DNA of 64,000 nt from positions 1 to 64,000 of the forward strand of contig NZ_JBHSXH010000015.1 in assembly GCF_042662625.1 (NCBI RefSeq), in the 5' to 3' direction. The notes beneath the pieces were generated by a model. The model was given only the letters and a program-made list of their open reading frames with translations. It searched no databases and was not told where the DNA came from. Both the position numbers and the translations under genes were made by a program. Shown piece after piece: positions 33,765 to 41,270 of this stretch. How positions within the stretch are numbered: position 1 is the stretch's first letter; each line of letters starts with the position of its first letter. This DNA is from Halopelagius fulvigenes. Its GTDB lineage: Archaea > Halobacteriota > Halobacteria > Halobacteriales > Haloferacaceae.

Positions 33765-35495
33765 TCAGAACACGCCCGGGAAGAGGACGTAACTGAACAG
33801 CAACGCCAGCAGTCCCGTGAACGTCGCGTAGTACACCAACGGGATGAGTTCCAGTCGGATGACCCGACCCTCGTGGCCGACGAGTCCGACGACGGCGAGG
33901 GCCGCGACGACGTTGTGGACGGCGATGAGGTTACCGATGGCGCCGCCGACGGCCTGCGCGCCAAGCATGACCGTCTTCGGCGTGCCGATGCTGTCGGCGA
34001 CGCCGTACTGGAACGTGCCGAACAGGATGTCGGAGACGGTGTTGGACCCGGCGAGGAACGCGCCGAGTGCGCCCACCCACGGCGCGAGGAACGGGTACAA
34101 CGCGCCGGTGAAGTCGGCCATCGTGTTCGACAGGACGATGAGCATCCCGTCGGAACCGGTCGCCGTGCCGGACTGCAGCATTATCTGCACCGTGGCGACG
34201 GCGAACAGCAACGCGACGACGGCGGGAGCCATCTTCTCGAACGTCTCCATCCACGCGTCCTTGATTCCCTCCCCGTCCATGTCGTGGAGCGGAATCGTCA
34301 CGAGGTGGACGGCGAGGAACATCGCGCCCGGCAGGTACAGCAGTTGGATGTTGTCGCCGAGACTCGTCCCGAGGATGTCGCCCCACTCCAAGACGAGCGT
34401 CGTGGTGAGGAAGCTCGTCAGCGGCTCCCACACCCGCGTGAGGACGAGAAGCGCGGCCAGTAGCGCGTACGGCGTCCACGCCTTCACGAGCGACATCCGC
34501 TCTCCGTGGCCGCCCCGAACGACGCCGCCGTCGGCGGCGACGCCGACGTCTCGGTCCTCCTGCGTCTCTCCCGGTTCGATGTCGCCGACCCAGTGGTCGG
34601 GCCACGTGTCGCGGGAGCCGAAGTCCCAGTCGTCGTTCGGGTGGAAGTAGCCGGCCTTCAGAGCGCCGACGGTCACCACGAGTCCGACCATCGACCCGAG
34701 GAGCCCGGGGAACTCCGGTCCGAGGAAGTAGGCCGTCAACCAGTACGGCACGGCGAACGACGCCCACGCGAACAGCGTCAGCGGAACGACTTCGAGCGCC
34801 GGTCGAATCGACCGTTCCTCGCCGAAGAAGCGCGTCATCATCGCCACGCCGATGAACGGGACGGCGATGCCGACGATGACGTGGTAGGTTGCGGCGAAGA
34901 CGGCGATGTTGCCGACCCACTCGGCGACGGTCATCCCCTGCGCCTGAACCGCCTCGTTGACGAAGCTGACGTCCCCGAAGACGTCTATCATCCCGATGAT
35001 GAGGGGCGTCCCGACCGCGCCGAACGTGATGGCCATCAGGTTCCCCGTCAACGCGACGACGACGGCGGCCAACGGCGGGAAGCCGAGGCCGACGAGGAGG
35101 GGGCCGACGATGGCCGCGGGCGTCCCGAACCCGGCGGCCGCCTCGATGAACGACCCCATCAGGAACACCAGAAGGACGACCTGCACGCGCCTGTCGTCGC
35201 TGATGGAGGCGAAGCCGCGGTTGATGGCGTCGAACGCGCCCGTCTGCTTCAGCGTGTACAGGAGCAGTATGGCCCCGAAGACGATGTAGAGGATGTTCGC
35301 GGCGGTGATGAAGCCGAGGATGCTCGACGCGGCGATCCACGTCGGCGACATCCCCCACCCGACGAACCCCGCCGCGATGGCGACTATCCACGCCACGGGC
35401 ATCGCCCGCGTCGCCGGCCAGTAGAACCCGACCATCAGGATGGCGATGGTCGCGAGGGGGAGCACCGCGAGCAGCAACTGCGTCGCCGTCGCCAT
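33765..35495 (-). CDS. lctP: L-lactate permease family transporter (LctP/LldP)
   Basis: A 576-residue membrane carrier with about 12-13 transmembrane helices that imports lactate or glycolate with a cation. The family hallmarks are visible: FGAILLLYTLKQTGAFDAI, GSFIEAAAGFGTPAAIVGPLLVGLGFPPLAA, and LGAFLAGSNTVSDILFGTFQ. A hydrophilic loop (about residues 305-340) is acidic. A strong ribosome binding site, GGAGGT at 35504-35509, lies 8 bases before the ATG, and the start codon overlaps the stop of a 28-codon ORF (TGATG). It sits directly upstream of the lactate dehydrogenase gene. Confidence 0.94.
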   Translation of the reverse strand: MATATQLLLAVLPLATIAILMVGFYWPATRAMPVAWIVAIAAGFVGWGMSPTWIAASSILGFITAANILYIVFGAILLLYTLKQTGAFDAINRGFASISDDRRVQVVLLVFLMGSFIEAAAGFGTPAAIVGPLLVGLGFPPLAAVVVALTGNLMAITFGAVGTPLIIGMIDVFGDVSFVNEAVQAQGMTVAEWVGNIAVFAATYHVIVGIAVPFIGVAMMTRFFGEERSIRPALEVVPLTLFAWASFAVPYWLTAYFLGPEFPGLLGSMVGLVVTVGALKAGYFHPNDDWDFGSRDTWPDHWVGDIEPGETQEDRDVGVAADGGVVRGGHGERMSLVKAWTPYALLAALLVLTRVWEPLTSFLTTTLVLEWGDILGTSLGDNIQLLYLPGAMFLAVHLVTIPLHDMDGEGIKDAWMETFEKMAPAVVALLFAVATVQIMLQSGTATGSDGMLIVLSNTMADFTGALYPFLAPWVGALGAFLAGSNTVSDILFGTFQYGVADSIGTPKTVMLGAQAVGGAIGNLIAVHNVVAALAVVGLVGHEGRVIRLELIPLVYYATFTGLLALLFSYVLFPGVF

Positions 35496-35581
35496 CAGCG
35501 CCCACCTCCGCCGTCTCCTTCGACCGGTTCGGTCGCGCCAACCGAGGTCGGTTCCACTCCGTTCGTGAGTCTAGGTAACAT
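35495..35581 (-). CDS. 28-codon leaderless ORF translationally coupled to lctP
   Basis: On the minus strand an ATG at 35581 opens a frame of 28 residues (it begins MLPRLTNGVEPTSVG and ends in a Gly-rich GGGGR) and stops with TGA overlapping the lctP ATG by one base. A TATA box at 35604-35611 puts the transcription start at the first base of this ORF, so it would be the first thing translated, as a leaderless message. lctP is then read from an internal GGAGGT site inside the ORF. The peptide has no membrane segment and resembles nothing I know; it may act as a coupling or attenuator ORF rather than as a functional protein. Confidence 0.55.
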   Translation of the reverse strand: MLPRLTNGVEPTSVGATEPVEGDGGGGR

Positions 35582-35593
35582 CGATCTATGTAA

Positions 35594-35633
35594 CTGTCGT
35601 TAATGATAAATCTCTGTCGTTAACGGTCGCTAA
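35594..35633 (-). promoter_or_regulatory. lctP promoter with three direct repeats around the TATA box
   Basis: CTGTCGTTAA occurs at 35594-35603 and 35614-35623, and a variant CGGTCGCTAA at 35624-35633, spaced 20 and 10 bases apart (whole helical turns). The TATA element GATTTATC lies at 35604-35611 between the first and second copy. A repressor bound here would block TBP/TFB, so the repeats are probable operators for lactate- or sugar-dependent control. Confidence 0.65.
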
Positions 35634-35748
35634 TTTGATTGGTAAGCAATGAGAACGAAAGTCGCTCCGGCGACGGCGCTTCTCCCCGAACCGGGGCGTC
35701 CGAAGGCGTCCCGTTTTCGAGCCGACCCGAGGAAACGATTATCCGGGT

Positions 35749-36180
35749 TTGCAAGCCACTCTCACGGTAACAGGCACGGTTGCGACGTTCGAGGAATCGC
35801 TCGAACGTCTGGAAGTCGGCTGGACGCGCGCCGCCGCCGGCGGAGAGGGGGTCGCCTACCAGAGTCACTGCCAGCACCGGACGCTCGGACTGGAGGGGTA
35901 CACGGAGGCGGTGCTCGAACGCCTCGGCTACGACGTGCTCACGTCCGACACCGAGTGCTGCGGGATGGCCGGGTCGTTCGGCTACAAGTCCCAGTACTAC
36001 GACCTCAGCGTGGACGTGGGCGCGGAACTGAAGCGGCAGTTCCGGACCGAGGAGGCGCGTGACCGGACCGTCGTCGCCTCCGGCCGTCCCGTCTCGACCA
36101 ACTGGACTCCCTGCTAGGGCGACCCAGCGGACACCCCGTCGAGTTGGTCGCGCCGGACCGCCCGTAACGCCGTCCCGGTG
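35749..36180 (+). pseudogene. Frameshifted C-terminal remnant of a CCG-domain Fe-S protein (LutA/GlpC type)
   Basis: The frame from 35749 reads like the end of a cysteine-rich CCG-domain protein: SHCQHRTLGLEGYTEAVLERLGYDV, then TECCGMAGSFGYKSQYYDLS, close to the CCGMAGSFGYE of the neighbouring lactate dehydrogenase. It then runs into a stop at 36115. A change of frame near 36090 restores the expected family ending (DQLDSLLGRPSGHPVELVAPD, 36099-36161). The N-terminal part is missing. It is probably a relic of a larger lactate-oxidation operon that once stood next to lctP. Confidence 0.75.
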
Positions 36181-36340
36181 CGACCGACCCTCGTCGGCTT
36201 CGTCCCCCGGTCGCCCTCGTCAGGAGTGCGCGTCGCCGTTTGCGGGCGTTCGAGGGTTTCTGAGGGCATTCGGACGGTGTCTGACGAGCGTCTGCCGCAA
36301 GTCGTCGCGTCGTCGGCTGACGCGGTCGAAGGCTACGAAC

Positions 36341-36358
36341 TATTAAGTCGGATGACTT
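36341..36358 (+). promoter_or_regulatory. TATA box and overlapping inverted repeat before the PRC-barrel gene
   Basis: TATTAAG (36341-36347) lies about 26 bases before the start codons at 36366/36372. AAGTC-GGAT-GACTT (36345-36358) is a perfect 5-bp inverted repeat that starts inside the TATA box, a good position for a repressor. Confidence 0.6.
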
Positions 36359-36365
36359 CAAGAGA

Positions 36366-36668
36366 ATGCACATGGACGGGACCCCCGAAGAGATAACGAC
36401 GCTTGTCGGCCGCGAGGTCTACTCCAACAACGGGGTGTTCGTCGGGGAAGTCGAAGACATCCGACTCGACCTCGACCGACAGTCTGTCACGGGACTCGCA
36501 CTCACGGCACTCAACGACGAACTGTTCAGAAACCGCATCGACCCCGGGAAGGGCGTGCTCATCCCGTATCGCTGGGTGCGCGCCGTCGGCGACGTCATCC
36601 TCATCAACGACGTGGTCGAACGCCTGAAGGACCCCGAAGAGGAAGAAGAGAGCTCGGTCGTCGCCTGA
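36366..36668 (+). CDS. cdpB1: PRC-barrel protein, CdpB1 candidate
   Basis: A 100-residue single PRC-barrel domain (ITTLVGREVYSNNGVFVGEVEDIRLDL, then IDPGKGVLIPYRWVRAVGDVILIND) with an acidic tail. In Haloferax volcanii small PRC-barrel proteins CdpB1/CdpB2 form part of the FtsZ division ring and link FtsZ to the membrane anchor SepF. From memory CdpB1 (HVO_1691) lies beside lactate-oxidation genes and a DHH-family gene, the same setting as here; that supports the CdpB1 name, but it was not checked. Two ATGs (36366 and 36372) both fit the TATA box at 36341. It converges with the DHH gene, 7 bases apart. Confidence 0.85.
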   Translation: MHMDGTPEEITTLVGREVYSNNGVFVGEVEDIRLDLDRQSVTGLALTALNDELFRNRIDPGKGVLIPYRWVRAVGDVILINDVVERLKDPEEEEESSVVA

Positions 36669-36675
36669 TTCGGTC

Positions 36676-38130
36676 TCAGCTTCCGTTACTGCTCTCGGAA
36701 CTCTCGACGCCCATCGCCTCGAAGAGCTTTCTGCGGACGGCCTCCTCGGTCAGCTTCAGCAGGGTGCCGCGGTTGTCCTCGTTCGTCTCGATGCCGGTGA
36801 AGATGCCGAGCGGAATCTCGACGGACCCCTGCGTCGAGTGGCCGCCCGCGTCGCCGATGTCCTCGAAGGCGTCCTGCAGGACCTTCCCGATGTTCATCCG
36901 GATGTCCTTCGACCGAGCGGAGAGGTAGATTTTCTCGTCGGCGATGCCGAACACCGCCGTCGTCGTGATGCCTTCGAGCTTCAGGAGGTGTTGGGCGGCC
37001 TGCCCCAACGCGTCCCTGTCGCGGATGAACCCCGCGTTCGAGACGAGGTGGCTCCCCTGCACCTCGCGGTTCTGAATCGCCTCCGCCAGCACGTCCAGCG
37101 TCTCGGCGGACATCGAGGGCGACTCCACCTGTTCGAGGGTGTCGTGGTTGGCGAACGGGTAGAGGTACGCCGCCGCGGTGAGGTCCGCGGGCGTCGTCTC
37201 GCGCTTGAAGTCGAGCGTCTCCGAACGGATGCCGTACAGGAGGGCCGTGGCGACCGCTTCGCTCGGGCTGAGGTCGAACTCCTGGATGTACTTCGTGAGG
37301 ATGGTCGAGGTGGAGGAGACGTTCGGCCGCACGTCCATGAACGCCGCGCCGATGTCCTCGTCGGGTTCGAAGTGGTCGATGAAGACGTCTATCTCGGCCG
37401 TGACCTCCGGTTCGGAGGACTTCATGTGGTCTACGAGGGCCACCGCGCCGTACTTCGAGAGGGGCGGCGCGTCCGCGAGTCGGACGAGTTCGATGCCGAG
37501 GAGGTTGACGAAGGCGCGGTTCTCCTGGTGGCCTATCTCGCCGTCGTAGAGGATGTCCGATTCGAGGTTGTACTCCGCCGCGATCGCTTGCAAGGCCACG
37601 GCGCTGGCGATGGAGTCGGGGTCGGGGTTGTCGTGTGTGAGGATCGCCAGTCCGTCGTCCGTCCCGTCGAGGAGGTCGGCCAACTGCCGCGCCTTGTACT
37701 CCAGTTCGCCCGATTCGAGCGACCGGAGCGCCGAGTCGGCGATGACCTCCGAGGGGTTGATGACGACGTCCGCCCCGAGCCCGGAGAGCTCGTCCTCCGA
37801 GACGGGGTCGGAGGCGCGGACGACGATGAACTGCTCGCCGCCGTTCTCCCGAATCGCGGAGACGGCGGCCTTGTTCGCCTCCACGTCCGAGGAGAGGATG
37901 AGGACCACGTCGCGGTCCGTGACCACCTCCGCGACCGCGGGGTCGGCGATGTCGGTGGTCTGTGCGTTCAGGTCTTGGTCGCGGAGCGCCTCGACCCGGC
38001 TCTCGTCCTTGTCGAGGATGAGCACGCTCTTGCCCTCCTCCGCTAACTCCTCGGCCACCGCGTGCCCCACGCTCCCGCATCCCAAAATGGCGTAGGTGGA
38101 CATCGAGGAGATAGTGACCCCAGCACTCAT
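36676..38130 (-). CDS. TrkA-N / DHH-DHHA1 phosphoesterase-family protein
   Basis: A 484-residue protein fusing a Rossmann NAD-binding TrkA-N (RCK) domain (residues about 9-130; AILGCGSVGHAVAEEL) to a DHH/DHHA1 phosphoesterase (about 155-470). The DHH half has ILTHDNPDPDSIAS, VALVDHMKSS, VFIDHFEPDEDIGAA and, in DHHA1, GGHSTQGSVEIPLG, so the metal-binding Asp/His set looks intact. Relatives hydrolyse cyclic dinucleotides or nanoRNA; the exact substrate here is unknown. The start at 38130 (MSAGVTISS) is chosen because a TATA box (TGTTAAGTG, 38154-38162) predicts transcription from about 38133; 38157 and 38103 are alternatives. It could couple nucleotide signalling to ion or redox state. Confidence 0.88.
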   Translation of the reverse strand: MSAGVTISSMSTYAILGCGSVGHAVAEELAEEGKSVLILDKDESRVEALRDQDLNAQTTDIADPAVAEVVTDRDVVLILSSDVEANKAAVSAIRENGGEQFIVVRASDPVSEDELSGLGADVVINPSEVIADSALRSLESGELEYKARQLADLLDGTDDGLAILTHDNPDPDSIASAVALQAIAAEYNLESDILYDGEIGHQENRAFVNLLGIELVRLADAPPLSKYGAVALVDHMKSSEPEVTAEIDVFIDHFEPDEDIGAAFMDVRPNVSSTSTILTKYIQEFDLSPSEAVATALLYGIRSETLDFKRETTPADLTAAAYLYPFANHDTLEQVESPSMSAETLDVLAEAIQNREVQGSHLVSNAGFIRDRDALGQAAQHLLKLEGITTTAVFGIADEKIYLSARSKDIRMNIGKVLQDAFEDIGDAGGHSTQGSVEIPLGIFTGIETNEDNRGTLLKLTEEAVRRKLFEAMGVESSESSNGS

Positions 38131-38281
38131 GTTACTTGCAATTCTGTCGGACGACACTTAACAGCACTCGTTTCGGCGAGTGCCGTCCGCGCCGTCGGCC
38201 GCTCTCGGCGGGCCGAATCGCCGTCCGCGCCGGACCGAAAGGAAACACATTTAGTTACCCCTCCGTTACGAGAAATTGCGA

Positions 38282-38355
38282 GGGCCGGTAGCTCAGTTAG
38301 GTAGAGCGTCTGACTCTTAATCAGACGGTCGGGGGTTCAACTCCCTCCCGGCCCG
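38282..38355 (+). tRNA. tRNA-Lys (anticodon CTT)
   Basis: A complete 74-base tRNA: acceptor GGGCCGG/CCGGCCC with discriminator G, D arm TAGCTCAGTTAGGTAGAGC, anticodon loop CTCTTAA (CTT), T arm GGGGGTTCAACTCCCTC. It has no intron and no encoded CCA. A TATA element (ACATTTAGTT, 38247-38256) precedes it. Confidence 0.97.
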
Positions 38356-38359
38356 TTCC
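38334..38359 (+). repeat. tRNA-Lys 3' end, original copy of a 26-bp direct repeat
   Basis: It covers the T arm, acceptor 3' strand and four trailing bases, and recurs at 38442-38467 with one change. Confidence 0.93.
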
Positions 38360-38441
38360 AGATCGTTCGCGAGCGAAGCGAGCCGACGGTCGAACCACGA
38401 GGGAGGAGCTGAATCGGGGAGCGAACGGAGTTCGCGACCGA

Positions 38442-38467
38442 GGTTCAACTCCCTCCCAGCCCGTTCC
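38442..38467 (+). repeat. Duplicated tRNA-Lys 3' end
   Basis: 25 of 26 bases match 38334-38359 (one G to A in the acceptor part). It lies 108 bases downstream of the original, with GAGCGAAGCGAG and GAGCGAACGGAG segments in between. This is the same arrangement as behind tRNA-Tyr. Confidence 0.9.
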
Positions 38468-38838
38468 CATCGTTCGCAGGTGACGCCGCGCTCTTCACCT
38501 CCTCTCGGTCGGTCGCACGCCGAGCGTCCGCCCCGCGCGATGCACACCGCGTTTCCAGTAAAAATCGCAAGACTGCGGCGCGTACGGAACGACATACCCC
38601 GCCGTCGAATCTCCCGCGGGCGGTGCGACTCTCACGCTTCCCGATACCTTCGACTGATCTAGGTGTCCGTCCGGACGATAGGCGGGTAATACCGCCAGAG
38701 GATAGAACGGGAGTCGTCCTTCTCGCCGTCGCGGCCGCACTCGTCGCCGTACTCGGCGCGGTAAAGGGCGTCAACGAACGCCTCGTCTCCGCCGCGGCGG
38801 CGGAGGCGTCACTCACCCCGTCTCTGAGCGCGGTTCCG
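38468..38838. other. Region between tRNA-Lys repeat and the DUF7999-like gene
   Basis: The first 155 bases hold no recognisable gene. From 38623 a short membrane-protein frame may be real (see that entry). One stretch, CACCGCGTTTCCAGTAAAAA near 38547-38566, faintly resembles an origin box but lacks the ACCGG core. Confidence 0.4.
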
Positions 38839-38919
38839 TCAGGCTTGGGCAGCTTCGCGCTGCTCGTTTACCTCGTCGTCGGGAGCGTACTTCTGCTCCG
38901 CGCGGTACTCCGTCCGTGA
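38623..38919 (+). CDS. Putative small two-helix membrane protein
   Basis: A 98-residue frame beginning with GTG. Residues about 29-47 (TGVVLLAVAAALVAVLGAV) and 75-95 (FALLVYLVVGSVLLLRAVL) are typical transmembrane helices joined by an Ala/Ser-rich loop, which is more protein-like than a chance frame. However, the first 25 residues are Arg/Pro-rich and doubtful, no clear promoter is seen, and its last 80 bases overlap the 3' end of the convergent gene. The true start may be an internal codon. I know no family for it. Confidence 0.5.
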   Translation: MRLSRFPIPSTDLGVRPDDRRVIPPEDRTGVVLLAVAAALVAVLGAVKGVNERLVSAAAAEASLTPSLSAVPSGLGSFALLVYLVVGSVLLLRAVLRP

Positions 38920-39189
38920 CGACGCGTCCGTCGTCCGACGGTCGTCTACGAGCTCCACCGCGCGCCACGCGTTGCCGCGCATGCCGACGGACTCCATCTT
39001 CAGCGGAAGCGTCGTGCCCGCGGGCAACCGTTCGAGCGTCTTCCGTACCTCCGCAGACTCGCACTCGACCACCTGCCGCACCTCGTTCTCCGACTCGACT
39101 CTGACCGTCATCGCGCCGTGGTCGTTCATCGGCCAGACGATGCGAACCGCGCGCACGTCTCCTGTCGCCGGGGTGATGTTTTGGCTCAT
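38839..39189 (-). CDS. Haloarchaeal conserved small protein (DUF7999-like)
   Basis: A 116-residue soluble protein with a compact N-terminal domain (DVRAVRIVWPMNDHGAMTVRVESENEVRQVVECESAEVRKTLERLPAGTTLPLKMESVGMRGNAWRAVEL), which I recognise as a widespread haloarchaeal domain of unknown function, and a polar, disordered C-terminal tail. There are no cysteine pairs or membrane segments. The tail is encoded where the convergent membrane-protein frame ends; the domain itself is not in doubt. The role is unknown. Confidence 0.82.
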   Translation of the reverse strand: MSQNITPATGDVRAVRIVWPMNDHGAMTVRVESENEVRQVVECESAEVRKTLERLPAGTTLPLKMESVGMRGNAWRAVELVDDRRTTDASSRTEYRAEQKYAPDDEVNEQREAAQA

Positions 39190-39323
39190 ACTAGTCTCTG
39201 TCGGCAGCTACCGCCATAAGCTCTCTTTTGGCCATCGCGGGTTTATTCGAAGAAATTAATAATCGCTGTAACGATCATCATGAAATCTGAGCAACAACTC
39301 AGAAAACCGAGAGACGGACGGCG

Positions 39324-39815
39324 CTACCCCTCATCGTCCAGTAGTTCGTCCAGGAGCGTCTCCAAACTGTAGTTCTGTAGCACCCGGTGACTGTCCCGGA
39401 GCGTCGAGATGACGAACGTGGAGTTCGTCCGTTGGACCTCCTCTATCGTCTCGAAGTCGGTGATGAGTCGTTCGACCATCTCCCGCCCCGAGAGGTGCGC
39501 GACGACGATGAAGTCCGTCTCCCCCATGGTGAAGTACGCCTGCGTCACGCCCTCGACGTCCAGTATCTTCTCCTCGAAGTCGTGGTGGGACCCGCTGTAG
39601 TCGGCGAGAATCTCGACGAGGACGGTCACGCCGAGTCCCACCTCCTCGACGTCGATGTCGTAGAGGTCGTTCTCGATGATACCCGCCTCGCGGAGGTTGT
39701 TCAGTCGATAGTGGATGGTCGAGACGGGGATGTCCGTCTCCTCGTGGAGTCTCTCTGGACTCCCCGTCTCCAAGTCGGCGATAGCCTTCAGCAGGCGGAT
39801 GTCGCGTTCGTCCAT
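39324..39815 (-). CDS. Lrp/AsnC-family transcriptional regulator
   Basis: A 163-residue feast/famine regulator. The start is at 39815 (MDERDIRLLKAIADLE); the longer frame adds an Arg-rich segment with no homology. Residues 1-60 form the helix-turn-helix (SPERLHEETDIPVSTIHYRLNNLREAGII) and 65-145 the RAM/ligand-binding domain (VTVLVEILADYSG, YFTMGETDFIVVAHL). TATA TGTTAAGC (39846-39853) gives a short leader. It is divergent from the EamA exporter; Lrp regulators in this arrangement often control the neighbouring amino-acid exporter, which is the likely job here. Confidence 0.92.
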   Translation of the reverse strand: MDERDIRLLKAIADLETGSPERLHEETDIPVSTIHYRLNNLREAGIIENDLYDIDVEEVGLGVTVLVEILADYSGSHHDFEEKILDVEGVTQAYFTMGETDFIVVAHLSGREMVERLITDFETIEEVQRTNSTFVISTLRDSHRVLQNYSLETLLDELLDDEG

Positions 39816-40020
39816 AACCGGGTACGCGACGATTCGTCTCCGGTCGCTTAACACCCACCGCTCTGGAACGGCCGACACTCGATTGCGGGTTTCTCTCACG
39901 CACGACTATTGTATCGATTTTTCAGTAACCATCTCGGGTTTGATTGTATTCAGATTCAATTCAAAGCAATCTGTTGTAGTCAGGTTTAACAATCGCCGTC
40001 TCAGATGGAGAAATAACTCG

Positions 40021-40980
40021 ATGAATCCGCTCTCCCGATTCGGTTCTGCAGGACGCGACGCGGCGTTGTTTCTCACGCTCGCGTGCTTCTGGGGCACCTC
40101 GTTCGTCGCTATCGAAGTCGGACTACCGTACTTCCCGCCGATGCTGTTCGCGGGCGTTCGCTACGCGGCGGCGGGGGCGATTATCCTCGCGTACGCCGCC
40201 GTCACCGCGGATCGGTTGCTCCCGCGCGGGCGTGACGAGTGGACGAGCGTTCTCGTCGCGGGCGGCCTCATCATCGGCGCGTACCACGGCCTCCTCTATC
40301 TCGGACAGATGCACGTTCCGGGTGCCGTCTCGTCGGTGGTCGTCAGTCTCTCTCCCGTGTTGACCGCCGTCTTCGCCGCCGTCGTCCTCAGCGAGTCAAT
40401 GGACCGCTTCGGCGTCCTCGGCTTTCTCCTCGGCATCGCGGGCGTCGTCGTCGTCGCAGACCCCGACCCGGCGAACCTCCTCTCGGCGGACATCCTCGGC
40501 GTCGGTCTCGTCTTCCTCGGGTGCGTGACGTTCGCCCTCGGCGCGGTTCTCACCCGTCCTCTCCGCGTCACTCTCCCGACGGAGTCGATGCAGGGGTGGG
40601 CGATGCTCCTCGGAGCGGGCATCCTCTTCGTGGCGTCGTTCGCCCGCGGCGAGTCGCCCGCGAGCATCGAGTGGACGCTCCCCGCCGTCGCCTCACTGGC
40701 GTACCTGACGCTCGTCTCCGGCGTCGTCGCCTTCCTCATCTACTTCACGCTGTTGGACCGCGTCGGAGCCACGGAGGTGAATCTCATCGGCTACCTCGAA
40801 CCGGTCGTCGCCGCGACGGTGAGTTGGGCGGTCCTCGACCACGTCGTCGGCGCGCAGACCCTCGTCGGGTTCGTCGCCGTCTTCGCCGGGTTCGCACTCG
40901 TCAAGCGCGACGCACTCCGCGCGCGCCTCGGACTCGGCGACCCCGCCGCCCCCGCGTCGCACGGGTACGACGCCGACTGA
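40021..40980 (+). CDS. EamA/DMT-family exporter
   Basis: A 319-residue inner-membrane carrier with ten predicted helices in two EamA repeats (residues about 15-150 and 160-300). It starts with the typical ALFLTLACFWGTSFVAIEVGLPYFPPMLFAGVRY, and the second repeat ends VNLIGYLEPVVAATVSWAVLDHVV. Members export amino acids or other metabolites. The ATG at 40021 is chosen; the longer frame begins inside the divergent regulator. The 205-bp gap to the Lrp gene is unusually AT-rich for this genome and must hold both promoters. A truncated relative lies at 16.3 kb. Confidence 0.9.
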   Translation: MNPLSRFGSAGRDAALFLTLACFWGTSFVAIEVGLPYFPPMLFAGVRYAAAGAIILAYAAVTADRLLPRGRDEWTSVLVAGGLIIGAYHGLLYLGQMHVPGAVSSVVVSLSPVLTAVFAAVVLSESMDRFGVLGFLLGIAGVVVVADPDPANLLSADILGVGLVFLGCVTFALGAVLTRPLRVTLPTESMQGWAMLLGAGILFVASFARGESPASIEWTLPAVASLAYLTLVSGVVAFLIYFTLLDRVGATEVNLIGYLEPVVAATVSWAVLDHVVGAQTLVGFVAVFAGFALVKRDALRARLGLGDPAAPASHGYDAD

Positions 40981-41039
40981 GGGGCGAACGGTCGCCGTCT
41001 CTTGTCTTCGAACTGTTCTCGAAATGACGATTTCAGCCG

Positions 41040-41183
41040 TTACCGGGCCTGAATTAGCCGGTTGACCGAGACCACGTCCGGACCGTTCTCACCGTTCGGC
41101 GGTAGCGAGTAGTAGACCGTCGCGCCCGATGGCACCGATGTAACTCGGTCGTCTCTGCGCTCGCTAACGTATATGGAACTCAC
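41040..41183 (-). CDS. Possible 47-codon small protein
   Basis: A GTG-initiated minus-strand frame of 47 codons in an otherwise empty 290-bp gap. The translation is not a typical shadow: its second half reads GATVYYSLPPNGENGPDVVSVNRLIQAR. GC at third positions is about 70 percent, lower than neighbouring genes. No clear promoter or ribosome site is seen, so it may be a decayed gene or chance. I recognise no family. Confidence 0.28.
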   Translation of the reverse strand: MSSIYVSERRDDRVTSVPSGATVYYSLPPNGENGPDVVSVNRLIQAR

Positions 41184-41270
41184 GACCGAAGACCGAGTGT
41201 GAAGGTGTAACCGGCAGTGCGGACGCCCTCGCGCATCGTCGGACGACTATCGACGACCCCCACTAACACG

